From: Acholoe squamosa | Lineage: Eukaryota > Annelida > Polychaeta > Phyllodocida > Polynoidae | NCBI GenBank assembly: GCA_949317995.1 | Contig: OX439037.1 | Location: 71,611,762-71,675,761, forward strand | Direction of reading: 5' to 3' | Length of the DNA: 64,000 bases | In this document: positions 27,857 to 40,200 of the stretch, piece by piece | How the letters are laid out: every line of letters begins with the position of its first letter | Numbering within the stretch: position 1 is the stretch's first letter | Notes under the pieces: generated by a model | Told to the model about the DNA's origin: nothing | What the model saw: only the letters and a program-made list of their open reading frames with translations | Database searches by the model: none | Translations under genes and position numbers: made by a program

Positions 27857-28090
27857 TAAGGCTTTAAAAGTTTTCAGCGCTTTTCAAGAACAATTTGAAT
27901 AAACACTTGTTCAATGGACACTTGCATTAGTTTGATAAAAGTTTACAGTGTCTACCTTTAAAAGTGGACTCAGCTTTTATCCTAGGTGAAGCTTTACGAG
28001 TTTTCAGCGCTTTCTCAAAAAGATCAGAGTCCAAACAGCTTCACTTAAATCGAGCGATCCTTTTCATGGATGTCTAAAGGTAGACCATCT
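27857..28090. repeat. Direct and inverted repeats at the right edge of the viral element
   Basis: The motif GAGTTTTCAGCGCTTT (AAGTTTTCAGCGCTTTT in the first copy) occurs near 27867 and 27997, about 130 bp apart. GTGAAGCT near 27987 pairs with AGCTTCAC near 28035. These may be remains of a terminal repeat or the promoter region of the first viral gene. No match to the left side was found. Confidence 0.45.
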
Positions 28091-28990
28091 GTAGCCCATT
28101 TGTGGAACGTCTAGGTGACTCTCAGCAAATGAGCATTAAGGAATGGAACCGCAGCTTTCTTCTGTAAGTCAAATAATGTAGATTTAGCATATCAAATATT
28201 ATATGGCTATTACAAAAAGTTCAGTTTCTTGCTCTTTGTCTTTATAACTCAATGTTTTTAAACTGCTATTAAATTAAGAAAAAGCAACAATTCTCAGTGT
28301 TATTAACAATACCGTAATGCATTTGTGTGTATGAGCTTCATTGCACATTTAAAGATTTTTTATAAGTTACTACATGTCTAAAAGTTCATTGAATAATGGA
28401 ATTCATACAGCTATAAAGCATTCGCACTAACAATATGAAGGAAAAATACACGCTGACAGTTTGATATTTAAAATCATATAACAATTTCATGGAGAAATTC
28501 ACGCTGACAGTTTAATTCAATTATCTGAGTGCTGTTGTCAAATTGTTAATTTTATAAAGTGCTTTTGTCCCTTGTCACTCAGCTCTATAACTATTTTTTA
28601 TCTTAAAAAGATCTTGCCAATGTGGGTTTTAGCAATTTGAGACCCTAAGCAAGCCAAACTACTAAACCCAGTTTGCCCAAAGCATAATAAGTAAACTTGC
28701 AACATAAATGTAACTTAATTTCTCACAATATGAAACCTTAGCCCACTAAATGGGAAAGCCAATTAGTAAAACTGGTCTTTGCTATAGCAATCCATGCTCT
28801 CAAAACTAATTGTATGAACCAAAATCCCCTAAGCATAAAAGAATCTCACATACAATATGAGCTATCATGTGTTAACTCTGGCTTGCAAATTCCCTTGAGA
28901 TACAGCATATCTGCCATTTTTATAAAAAAATTAACAGCTCTAAATCTCTGCTATAAATATATTCCATCACCTTTCAGTTAAAGCTCTATG
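28091..28990. other. AT-rich flank, no gene seen
   Basis: No credible ORF or exon on either strand. A segment with the core CACGCTGACAGTTT occurs twice, at about 28450 and 28500. Right junction of the viral element probably lies in or just before this stretch. Confidence 0.4.
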
Positions 28991-29972
28991 TAGCGTATTT
29001 CCCCGTGTATTGGCTTAGTCAAGTGTATTGGTCTACCTCGTGTATTAACTAAGTTATATTCAAAATATGTGAAAAAAACACTGTAGTCCTTAGCCCATGT
29101 ATATCCCTACCCTGTGTATATGTTATGCACAATATGGGAATTTGCACAGTTTAGGAATAATAAAGCCTAATAGATAATTCTGTTGGAACAATTTGATTTA
29201 AAATCAGATCTCTAAAATTTATGTGCCATTTTATTTTTCACCTCGCCCACAAGCTGTAATGGGTGTTGTATAGGGTATGTTTGAAGCATCTTACATCTAA
29301 CTTTAGGTGTGAATTAAGCTGTGAGAATGACACATTGGGACTGTCAAACAACAAACTCTGGTGCAATTATGAGTTACCCATCACTCTTTAAACCAAAGGT
29401 ATCAAGGAATTTTCAAGGATGGACATTTTGCAAACCTTTGTGCAATGTTAGAATGTTTATTTCATTTAACTCTTTAGACCTCAACCAATTGCAGGAAACA
29501 ATGCTTTATTTCCTCAAGATTTCACCGATTTTAGCTAAAAATGGGCATTTTTTTGGCCCTTCACCTCACTTTAAACCTTTGTAAATTTTCTAATGCTCAT
29601 ATGGTGATAAGAATTCAACTTTTAAGTTTGGCTGAACAGTATCAAACAGGAACAGCAACTTCTGTTAATTTCTCATCGGTGATATTTGCTTTTGTCTTGC
29701 CATGAAAAATCAGTGAAAATTGTTCAAAAATCGACCGTCAATGGTCGTTTTGAGGAGACTAGACCCGACCGTTTTTGGCCGTTTTAAGGTCTAAAGGGTT
29801 AAATTTTCCTGAACTGCGCAGCCTAAGAGAGGACAATTCCAGAATTGGGCAAAATCAGTAATGGGCAATTCCGGAATTGTGTCCATTCCTACTTGGTGCA
29901 TAACATATAGACCCAGTTAATTTGACAGTTTTGCTTGTATTAGCTCAGTTTTATACATGGGGAAATACGGTA
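28991..29972. mobile_element. ~980-bp non-autonomous DNA transposon
   Basis: Left end GCGTATTTCCCCGTGTAT and right end the inverse of TTACCGTATTTCCCCATGTA. Subterminal segments 'TATATGTTATGCAC' are also inverted (near 29119 and 29898). No transposase frame; the 87-codon ORF inside has no recognisable motif. Confidence 0.7.
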
Positions 29973-30208
29973 AACAGGTCCATTCTTTGGTTAGAGTATC
30001 AGAACAGCTGGGTCATGTTCCTGGTCTTAATGGCTGGTGTATAAAGCTGTTTACACCTAACTTAAATGGAGAGTATCGACAGAGCGGAATGTAAGATGTA
30101 AGTTAACACCATGCGTTCTACTTAAATCATAGATAAAGAATAGGGTCGAGTCTGTTGTTCCCTCAATTCCCTTAGCGAGCTATTCTTTCTTCATTCTAAG
30201 CAAGCACC
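29973..30208. other. Putative 5' region of the membrane-protein gene
   Basis: Upstream of the start codon at 30209. No strong TATA box at a usual distance; no other feature recognised. Confidence 0.3.
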
Positions 30209-32190
30209 ATGTACTGCACGGTTATATTTGTTCTGCTCTCTGCTGTTTCTATCATAGAGGCAAAATCGTGTTTTTGTGAAAAAAAACAGCATTTAAAATG
30301 TGACAACTGTCTACCAACACGTGCCACGGTGGACACAGTGAAAAGCTCCTTTGTAGAATGGGAAGATTTCGTTGATATAAACCACATAAATTACAGCACC
30401 AATACTTTCCCCTTCTTAAGAAGAATTGAGATACAAGGAATACCTATTTTCTATTGCTCCTATGGAACATGTAGGTAAGTTTGTGAAAAGTTGATACTTA
30501 ATAATATGACGATCAATGTCCTTTGTGTAGCCAAAGTCAAGTCCTCTGCGCATGTGCAAGTTATAGCCCTGAGAATAGGTCAGCAAGGTAGCAGGTAAGG
30601 TCATGCACCAGTGATTTCAGTCAGGTAACAGGTAAACTTACATGCTGCTGGCGACCTCCTGTGAAATATACATGTACTAAACCAATAGATCTATAAACTA
30701 AATTTAAAGCTAGTTTTAAGCTCCTCACAAAAGTTTGCAATGAAGCATGCTATGGTATATTTTAAAAGCAGCAATTTATTTAACTTAAACTAAAGAAGCT
30801 CACTTTTTCCTTTGTAGTTTATTTCTTGTTTAAATGGGAAAAAAGGGCGACTGAGTGTTATCCTCTCTAACAAAAACCCTGCTAGCTTCAAAAAAATATC
30901 TCCCCCAGTCTTCAACACACGTGGCTTCGATTTTTCTCACCTGGGAAAAACTACAATGTATAACCATAATGTGTTTCAGACCTAACTAAAGGTAAACTAT
31001 CCTAAACATGAGTTTGACCCCCCGGCTTAGATAATAAAAAAATTCTCGGAATTTATCTAACTTAAACTAAAAAAAGCTGACTTTTTCCTTTGTAGTTTAT
31101 TTCTTGTTTCAATGGGGAAAAAAAGGGCGACTAAGTGTTATCCTCTCTAACAAAAACCCTGCTAGCTTAAAAAAAATATCTCCCCCCAGTCTTCAACACA
31201 CGTGGCTTCGATTTTTCTCACCTGGGAAAAACTACAATGTATAACCGTAATGTGTTTCAGACCTAACTGAAGGTAAACTATCCTAAACATGAGTTTGACC
31301 CCCCAGCTTAGATGATAAAAAATTTCTCGTATAAAAAAATATAGAAAATAATTATTTCCCACAGGAAAATTCAACTTACCTATCCTGAAGGTGTGAGAGC
31401 GTCAACTAGCAGCGCTAGCATCTATCCCAAAAGTGAGATAGCATCAACTGAGACCGTTCTCTTCATAAAGAAGTCATCAGCAACTACTAAAGCAGCAAAT
31501 TATCATATAGAAGTGACCGCTGAAAGTGCTAGCTTAACTACAAAATCAGACAGCACCTCAGCTTATATAGACAATGGCTCAGAAACTCTGGAGAAAAATT
31601 CTCCTCGTGCAGACAGCGTGTTGACGTCCACCCGTGTGAATGATGATGCTGATCAGAGCTCCTCCATTTATATAGACAGGGGAAGTGATGTCACCACTGT
31701 GGCAAATGTTGCAACATCTTTCCCCTCCTCGCCTTTGAAAGCAGCTGTCACCTCATATTTAAATTTCACATCTGCAGGTGAAACAATGGAAATAAGCGCT
31801 GTGTCAGCTAATTTTGAAACAAGTCCAATGCCTGAGGAAAAAACTAACCTTCCATTTCGCCATAGGACTACTCTCATAAATGCCATATCTGGAAGCTTTA
31901 TGTCTCCAACATATGCCACAACGCAGGATGGAACCTTAGTAACTAATTTGCCTCAAGGTATAAGTCAACAGCTCTCTAACACCTTGGTATATACCAATGT
32001 GATCACTGCTTTGGGTTTCATGATTTGTCTCATTCTGGCTATAACTTTTGGCATCAAATTAATGAAGAGGGAAAAAACTAAAGAAAATAAAACCAAAAGA
32101 ATGGCATACATGGAAAGAGGGGAATCACAATGGAGCGAATGTGCAGAACCACTGTCTGGTGGGGAATCAGTGGAAATGCAGGAATTATAA
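30209..32190 (+). CDS. Host single-pass mucin-like membrane protein, two exons
   Basis: Exon 1 30209-30474, intron 30475-31364 (GTAAGT..CACAG, phase 2), exon 2 31365-32190; about 363 residues. Residues 1-18 are a signal peptide (MYCTVIFVLLSAVSIIEA). A short cysteine-containing ectodomain follows (CFCEKKQHLKCDNC), which faintly recalls an LRR N-terminal cap. Exon 2 encodes some 190 serine/threonine-rich residues, a likely O-glycosylated stalk, then a membrane helix (VITALGFMICLILAITFGI), a basic stop-transfer (KLMKREKTKENKTKR) and a short acidic cytoplasmic tail. A cell-surface receptor or adhesion role is plausible; no family recognised. Upstream exons cannot be excluded but the signal peptide argues this is the start. 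Confidence 0.75.
30774..31330. repeat. Tandem duplication of ~278 bp inside an intron
   Basis: 30774-31050 and 31051-31330 are nearly identical (shared CTTTTTCCTTTGTAGTTTAT, later CACACGTGGCTTCGATTTTT), lying wholly inside the intron of the membrane-protein gene. High identity indicates a recent event. Confidence 0.85.
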
Positions 32191-33693
32191 ATTATCCTGC
32201 TATATTATATGGTAAAAGCCACCATATTTTTGTTTGAGATAAAACCCAAACAGAAGGATCACTTAAAAAGCAATAAGTTATAAACAGTTAAGCACTAAAA
32301 ATCATGATAACATCATTTCTGTATCATGATTTAGATCTGATCATAGTCGCCATCCTATGGGTCACTTATTTAAGATATCTTAAAGTATCTCACCCTTAAA
32401 TAGCAATATGTAAAAGCAATTATTTACTCATCATATTAAGCTCAAAAAGTATCTTAAATAGAACTATATCATAACTTTTTTATATGATATAAAAATAAAG
32501 CGCTATTAAAATTGTATAAGATTTCATGGAAACTCCATGTTAACTCTTAAATTACCTATATATGTGCTATATATGCAAGCTATTGTAGTGTTAGATTTCA
32601 GCCAGTACAAAAAAGGTTCAAAGGAATCCTAGGTTAACACTTATGCTAACAATCATTTATCTATACTTTAGTGCTGGTGTTTATCAGTCTGCTTATATAT
32701 TGTACATATAGGTCATCATGATGCTCCAATGAAATATGGATAAATCTGCTCAACAAGAATTCATTGGAGCATCCTATAAACCATGCAGAGCTGCTTACGA
32801 TCTTTTATCTTTAGTTTAGTGGTGGTGTCCATCAGTCTGCTTATATATTATACCCATTGGTCTTCATGATGCTCCAATGAAGTGCTATAAAGCAATCTCA
32901 CTATCTCTTCATCAATGCATATTAAAAACCAGTAATCAGGATATATACCATAGTCTCTAGTTATCCTTAACTTACTTAGATTTTATATCTGTGTTATATT
33001 GCTAAGATAGCACTCATATATGGTATGAATCTTTTAGGTAAAATAAATGCTATCAAGCAAACAAGATAGTGTTTTATTAATGTTTAATCATAACGAAATA
33101 TTATACCATTATGCAATGTCCAAATGATGTAAATTAAAGTCAACATCTAAAATGTGAACATGAATCAAAGCAAGAAGCTGACCATAAAAAAGTTGCATGT
33201 AATTACTTCGAAATGACAACTACCTGGAGCTATATCGTTGTAGTGTCCCTCATAAAAATGGTCAACAGCGGTCAGCTTTAGCCCTAAGCTATGCTGACCT
33301 TACTAAGGACATGAGTGATAATGAGATGACCACTGGTCAGCAATTTGCTAAAGGCGCTCCCTACATGATTTCGAAACACACATGACGCCTTACATAAGGC
33401 CAACCAAATTTATTGTAAACTTAGTTTAAAAAAACATTGAAAATGATTTTTTTAAAGCTTTATACTTAAACAGGTGTAAATTTTAAAGCTAAAACCAATA
33501 TTTTTATCATCATAAAAGTTTATAAAGAGAAAGAAGTAAAAAAAAACAACAAAATGTTGTGAAACAAATACTTTAATATTGTTTAACCTTACTTAACGCT
33601 ACAACAAAGAAAGATGCAGGTCAACCCCCAATTTTCATTAGAGTCAAGTTTTTAATAATAACTCACTCTGCTATAACTGCTTGGTGAGACAAG
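32191..33693. other. Intergenic repeat-containing DNA
   Basis: Holds a direct repeat of about 75 bp (core ATCAGTCTGCTTATATATT) near 32683 and 32832, each followed by a CATGATGCTCCAATGAA motif, with an inverted TTCATTGGAGCATC between them near 32759. No gene seen. Confidence 0.5.
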
Positions 33694-34311
33694 ATGGAAT
33701 CCTTTGGTTTACTTGAGGCTACTATACCTTTTATGAAGGTTTTTCAATACAACATCAATACTAAATTCCTATGGGAGCTAAGAGACAAGAGAGCAGATCC
33801 AGTGACACACCGTGGTAAGTGTTCAGCACTTAATGGTACTGCAACAGAATGTCAGAAACCAGCTAAAAAAAACCTGTGTCCTTTTCACAACCATCTGAAA
33901 TTTCTTGTTGAAAAATTTCAAAAAAATATTGAAGAAAAAGACAGCTCATATACAGCCACAGATTGTGCCCATGGTATACCATTGAGAATGCTAATAAGAG
34001 CCACCATGTTCCATGGGATAATGGACGATGCTCATGTTTATTGGCTTGTTCACATCTTATGTCATCGCATTTCAGTTAAAGATATATTAGATATCTTAAA
34101 GGTTAACACCAGTGCTCATCGCAATGGGGTAAAAAGTTCAATCATCCAAAGCTGGATAAAAAATGAATCACTTAACAAAAATTCCATAAAAGAAGCACTG
34201 GTAGGAACCTTTTGGCATTATAGCAGATTTTTTAACAAGAAAAAACTTTATGTTATCAAAGGCTGTTGTTTCGTATATTCTTCCGATCTGTTCAAATTGT
34301 GTTTAAAATAA
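33694..34311 (+). CDS. Single-exon protein, possible death-like fold; unknown product
   Basis: 205 residues, ATG start, ends in TAA. Residues 43-65 hold a cysteine/histidine set (GKCSALNGTATECQKP, LCPFHNH) that could bind zinc. Residues about 100-170 are helical with a death-domain-like order: VYWLVHILCHRISVKDILDI, then SSIIQSWIKNESL and IKEALVGTF. The match is weaker than in the viral gene at 8083-8679. It may be an intronless host gene, one exon of a larger gene, or a viral leftover; it lies 6 kb outside the recognisable element and on the opposite strand. Confidence 0.45.
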   Translation: MESFGLLEATIPFMKVFQYNINTKFLWELRDKRADPVTHRGKCSALNGTATECQKPAKKNLCPFHNHLKFLVEKFQKNIEEKDSSYTATDCAHGIPLRMLIRATMFHGIMDDAHVYWLVHILCHRISVKDILDILKVNTSAHRNGVKSSIIQSWIKNESLNKNSIKEALVGTFWHYSRFFNKKKLYVIKGCCFVYSSDLFKLCLK

Positions 34312-36042
34312 ATAGAAAAATGTCACACTGGATGTGCTCCTACTGAATACCCCAACGTGTATGATATATTACACAAAATCTACATAAATCAGGGGTTTAT
34401 ATCATAAAGTATCTAAGTTCCCATACATAAACTACATTTTAAAACAGGGAAATTTTAGACCATTAAGATCAAAATTTAGATGCTGCTCTATAGGATAGCC
34501 TTCTCGCGGCGGCAGTGAAGAATTCACATAGAAATAGCCGTATCTTATTACAGCAAAACATTCTATGTTAATTTACCAATGATCCTATTACATATAACAA
34601 AATAAAGATTTCACAAGACAGCTTAATTATCTTTAATGGAGCTCTAAATTGGTAGCGTCCACCACTGTGCTAGAGTCAGCGGGTGTAACTCCTCGATCTA
34701 AAGCACCTTAAATACCAGCAAATTTTCCTTATACAAAACTAACGAAAAAACAAAAGATACTTACTCAATGTTACTTTTATTAACAAAATTCGTTTAAAAA
34801 ATAGTAAAACTTCGTTTATCTTAAAATATTAACTTCATAACATGGTGTAAAACACCTCTGTGATTTTTCAAAGTTAAAAAACCATGCGCGTCTGCCAAAC
34901 AGCGGCTAAAACCAAACACAGACCCAGAGCAATGCACTGGTGACATCTAGCGGATAAAAAATACAACATATATATCAATGCTAGTTCTTCCCACTAGAGG
35001 GAGACAACAAAATGCGCCCTGCGTTCAGGAACGCAATGAAAATCTGTCATCTCAATTGTAAGCTAGCGCTGTAAGAAAATCTTGGTTAACTTTATTGAAA
35101 TCTCACACTATTAGTACCTGGCGCAAGATGAAATTGGCGATCGACGCAGATTGGCGAAATGCGCCTGACAGTTCTTGCTTTTATCGCAAGAGGGAGACAA
35201 CAAAATGCGTCCTGCGTTCGGAACGCGTTCGAAATCTATCGTCTCAATTGTAAGCTACCAATGTAAATTCCTTTAATAACGTAATAGATATTCTTCATTA
35301 AGACGAATGAAACATATCAAAAAACAGAAGAGAAAGAGCGCTATACACGAGAAGTATTCCGAATTTAAAAGAATCTATATCCTGATCACTAAAAATGTAT
35401 TTGCTCGTGTGCTTTAACAGTAAACACCACATCTGTGGTTTCACCAACGTGAGGGGGTTTATAAGAAAGCCGATGTCAAACAGTAAATAGAGAGGTCCGG
35501 CCCCCATGTCACGAGCCACCTCACTTCCGCTCACGCCACTGGTGCGTCTGCGTCTGGCTTCGCTGCGCACAAAATCTCTACCATGAGATATGTCCATACC
35601 GCCTATGCCGCGGTTATCCAGCTGAAGCCTTCAGAGACTGTCAAAATCTCTCCTCTGCTTCCACTGGTGGCCCTTGAGCCATACGTAATGGTCCTCGTGC
35701 TCAGGTAACGCCACCTAGATTGCCGAGCCCCAGTGAGTGCTTCCAGATCTGTGCTGAAAATGAATGTTGCTATACCCGGCTTAACCCGGATGCCCGGCTT
35801 AACCCGGAAGAATTACTAAAACCTTAATAAAATGTCGATCATTACTGACTAACTAAAAACCTTAAAAACCGTCGATCATTACTGACGAGTATAATCCTCT
35901 CTCCTCCTCACTCCAAAGCACATTCACTAATCAGTTGATTCCTCTGCACCAAAAGCTCAGCGGAAAAAGAACAAGACTCGTGACATGGGTACCACTTGAC
36001 CTCTTTTATTTAAAACCTAAAGTAGCTTAGTATAAGTTCTAT
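34312..36042. other. Intergenic DNA with a ~75-bp direct repeat
   Basis: AGAGGGAGACAACAAAATGC starts similar 75-bp segments at about 34996 and 35190, both ending CTCAATTGTAAGCTA. The 99-codon minus-strand ORF at 35298-35597 begins in GC-richer DNA but shows no motif; I do not call it a gene. Confidence 0.45.
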
Positions 36043-36140
36043 TTCTAAGGCGGTCTCCTATAAATCACACCTTTTGAAATCAAACTTTAAATTGAAATCT
36101 TCAATTCAAAAGGTGTGATTTATAGGAGACCGTCTTAGAT
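36043..36140. mobile_element. 98-bp foldback element, copy 2
   Basis: Same palindrome as 2383-2480 with a few substitutions, mostly in the left arm and loop (TTCTAAGGCGG for ATCTAAGACGG). The right arm GAGACCGTCTTAGAT is identical. Confidence 0.8.
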
Positions 36141-36786
36141 ACTACTCTCGCCCCTCTTTGATCTATTGTAGCGCTGTTTTTTGGGTTGTTTTTTTTTGCT
36201 AAAACGAGGGTAGATTTCTTATAAAAAGCCTTTAGCCGCCCCTCCTCAAATCCCCGTTGATAAATAATGACCACTCCCTAAGGCCAATGGAACTCACATT
36301 GCAGTTTACCGTCCACCGCCCGCATGGTTTTGAAGGGGCCGCATGAGAAAATTTCATTATTCATTATCTAATTTTTTTTTTAAAAAGTTCTCAAAAATGC
36401 ATTTTGACATGATAGGAATGTCCAAAAGGGGACATATTTGGTACCAAATTAAAGCGGGGCTAGCACTGCAAAATACAATATGGGTACCTGCGCAAAGATC
36501 GCTCACAAGACCGCAGGAACCAGCTGACGCTCTGATTGGTCGAGGGGTGGTCACGTGACCTAATAGTGCGGGTACGTCTTAGCCGTGCTAGGCCCCCTTT
36601 AAAGCTCATAGTGCAAGGAATGTAAATAACAAAGTGACATGTGCAACCTAGAAAATCCCCGGCATTGGTAGGTTGATATAATGAATAATGAATAATGAAA
36701 AAAAGCCTCATCAGTTTTCAAAATGCCTCGGACGGTATACACTGTAACCTGATTTCCCATGGCCTAATAATTAGTAGAATCTAGGT
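36141..36786. other. Dispersed repeat fragments, no gene
   Basis: Contains TTGATAAATAATGACCACTCCC, the inverse of a sequence recurring near 37820 and 39258 (GTGGTCATTATTTATCAAC), and a segment near 36430 related to 2093. These look like ends of one transposon family. Confidence 0.45.
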
Positions 36787-37001
36787 CTACTGCACCGTCC
36801 ACTCTTCAGGTGTCACGTCATGTGGCTTGTCCTTCTTTTTTGCTGTTCCTCTCTTTTTAACATTTTCTTTGTCTATTTGGTTTCCTTTTCTACTGTCTTG
36901 GTTGTTGGTGACATTCTTTTCGTGAGTCTCATTTTGTTTGGGGCTGTGTAACTGTTCTTCTGACTGTTTGACATTGCTAGCAGACGATGGTGCAGACCCC
37001 A
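36787..37001 (-). CDS. Small putative gene divergent from SEC63
   Basis: 71 residues from ATG 37001 (the upstream in-frame GTG is not used here). It starts MGSAPSSA, which fits an N-myristoylation signal (Gly2, Ser6). The rest is charged, glutamine/lysine-rich and ends TPEEWTVQ. It is 287 bp from the SEC63 start on the other strand, so a shared promoter is possible. No family recognised; it could be one exon of a longer gene. Confidence 0.4.
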
Positions 37002-37288
37002 TTTCCACAAAGCACCTGCGCGCACCTGCTAACTAATGTGCACATTCAGGCATAGTTTCGTCTTTTTGACTATATCATAACTAGTCAAATCTGATAGTGG
37101 AGCATCCATGTTCTCATAAAAAAAAATATTGTCGATAAGTTTTATGAATCACAGAGAAAAGATAAAAAGAATAATAATACTAAAATGCGGTTCGGCGACG
37201 CCTCGCTGCTGGTTCCTGTCTGTGCCATTTTGTGTGAAGTAAGAACCAGCGAAACTCCACGTTGTTTCTCGCTTGATACGTTGTCAAC
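37002..37288. promoter_or_regulatory. SEC63 upstream region, possibly bidirectional
   Basis: Lies between the divergent small ORF and the SEC63 start. GCCATTTT at 37224-37231 fits a YY1 site, common just downstream of TATA-less housekeeping starts. No TATA box near it. Confidence 0.35.
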
Positions 37289-40200
37289 ATGGCTGGCATG
37301 CAGTTTGAGTACGATGAAAAAGGAGGGACTTTCTATTATTTCCTGCTCTCATTCCTTGCATTGATACTTATACCTGCGACATATTACTTATGGCCACGCA
37401 AGTCTGCGAAAGGTAACCCAATTTCCGCGCTATTTGTCTTATTTTGACGTCCATATGTCAATAGACCGACGCACCTTCGTTTTCTCGCAAACAGACGCCG
37501 ATGCCGACACTTATTGAAAAACAGTATCACAAGATGAATATCATAATGTGAGTGTCACTGTCAGTGCCACCATTTATAGAGACTATTACATGTACTCCAG
37601 GTTTTTATACATCTCTACTTTTACTTCATATAGATCTAGAACAAAATCAGCCGTCTATATGGAATCCAGTACACATTATCACATACACTGATTCTGATAG
37701 TGATACCGGTACAGACTAGATCTACACAAAATTTGTCTATTTAATTTTATGGCAAGATCATTTGAAGATGTCAAGAAGCCGGGGTGCAGGCACTGATAAA
37801 GGCTTTAAAGCCAGGCAGTGGTCATTATTTATAAACGAGGGCAAAAAAAAAATTGACCCAACGCCACCCTGCACATTTTGACTGTCTTCGATCTATGGTA
37901 GATCTATAGTATAGGGCATCAGCATATCAGGTCGTGGAGGCCGCCATCTTGCTTTGCATCATGGATAGGCCCCGACTCCACAGCAGTGCATTCTGGGTAC
38001 ATTTCTTATCAGCCACTATTCACACCTCTGAACAAAGCAAAGGGGATTGATAACTCTGATAAGGGAGACAAGCTGCACCCTGCCCCTATCTTAATCACCC
38101 TAAGTACCTCCCTATTGTTAGGCACTTTGACATCGCCACAGTGGAGGCTGGGAAAAGCTGGCAGGCTGTTTGACACTTTTTGTGAGGTGTGAGTCCAGTC
38201 ATTGTTTGTGTCCTTGTCGGTTTCCTTGATATAGGACATTATTAATTTCTTTTCATTGGATTTAGATAGTAATTCCTAAAGTTTAGATATAAAACTACCC
38301 AAAGGACAAATCTAGGAAGAAAAATACCAATTATTAACCATTTTACATGAAATTGAATGTGAAGGTAATATTGAAGCCTTGAAAAACACATTAACCACTA
38401 GAGACACCAAAAAACTAACACCAGACACAGGTTAAGGACATAAAAATCTACTAACATATGAAGTTTCATGTAAATAGGACTTTGCTCAATGCTACTTTTG
38501 AGAGGACCAAAATATGAAACAATTGAGAAGAAGTGGCTGTGTGTATTGCTCCTACTTAGATTATACATAGAAAATATTTAAGAATACCATTGAAAAGCCA
38601 AGATTTCGAATATGTAGAAATTCCCAATTTTGTAAAAATGGTATTTTGAGAATCTTTAATTCCAGTCACTTATATATTGTTAAAAAAGGACACAACTGTG
38701 ACAACAGTGACACCTATGCAGGTGGCTGCTGATAGTGGTCACTGCATGGCTGCACTCACATCACAAAACCTGACACCTGTTTCTACCATTTCTATAGTGC
38801 TACTTGCCATGGAAATTCAGACACTATTTTGATTATAACTTTGGTTCTAGACCAGATAGAAATGTAATTCTAAAATTATTGGAAATGTCTCAATAAGCTT
38901 TTCAATATATGACAAAAAATATCGCTCTATGTTTTTTTAAATTTTTGTTGAAGTCCCTACTATTGTTTCAAGTGTGAGGGGAGTGGATTAGCTTGATAGG
39001 GAGACAATGGCCTGGGCGTACTCAATCTGGGTGATATGTGACCTTATCTCATTAAAGTTCAAACTATTTGCTATACATTACATAGATAGAAATTTTAGAA
39101 AATAGCTACAGGTAGTTAATGAAGAAGAGACAATCAAAGTAAACTATAAAAAGAGACCAAATGTTGATCTAGTTCCCGACTACATGAGTCATGAGCCTCC
39201 TAGCTGATTCTCTCAGTACTAGCAATATGCTAGTGCCGTATAGACTAGTAAAGAAGTGGTCATTATTTATCAACAGGGGAGTTGGTGGGTTTTCGTGCAA
39301 AGGGGCAAACAAATTTTACCCTCCCCCCCCCCCCCTTCGACACGACGACAGCACCCCCTCCCCTGCACCAGAGGCATGGAGAATTTTCTCCACTCTTTGA
39401 TCTATAGTATAGTAGCACACAGGCTTTCATGCTAAAAAGAGGAGGCTTAAAGTTTTTCATCATGCCACCCCTCAAGACTCCCCCCCCCCCCCATTAACTG
39501 ATTACTCCCTAAAGGTGCAACTCGGAATATATTTTTTTTTAAGAATTTTTATTTGTCATGAACATTGTAAGCTGGGACGGCATAAATCTGCCATCATGTT
39601 CTAAGATTTAGTGATAGCCAGATAGGAAACCTAGATTCTTATGCTGATAGCGAAAAAAAAAATCAGAACTCAGGAAAAAAATTATCCATTCTCAACAAAA
39701 AATCCACCAGACCTATGGACAGGAAACGAACATATTTAAGGGTGGCCTAATTCAAACACATGTCTATCATGGGCGTGGAAAGGCTTCCCACGCCCCTGTC
39801 TATAGTAGATAGCGGCAAGGCAAGCACCTATCGGATTCTTACCATTGTAGACTGTACTCCAAACCAGGGTGAAGGCTGGGAAACAGAATCAGAGTACCTG
39901 TTGAATGTTCGACTCTATAACAGTCTTGGTAATAACAAACCTTGTAGACTCCCTTTGCCCTAGCCCTTGACTTGAGAGGCTGCTTGTACTCTGATATATA
40001 TTGTGCAGCAACCATCAAATTTACGCCCAATGTGAAAAGTGTCATAAGAAAAACCACTGCTTTAACCCATTCTTTTTTTTTATAAGAATATCGCATGAAG
40101 TTTACTTGTAAATCTTTACATTTCTGTACTTGTTAAACTAATTGACAGCAGCTTCACTACTGGTACCGTACCTGGTATAATAAAGGTTGGAACTATTGTA

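Noticed and set aside
31668..31919. Minus-strand 83-codon ORF
   Set aside because: Antisense of the mucin-like exon; no start context or motif.
35298..35597. Minus-strand 99-codon ORF
   Set aside because: No recognisable domain, no splice support; lies among repeats.
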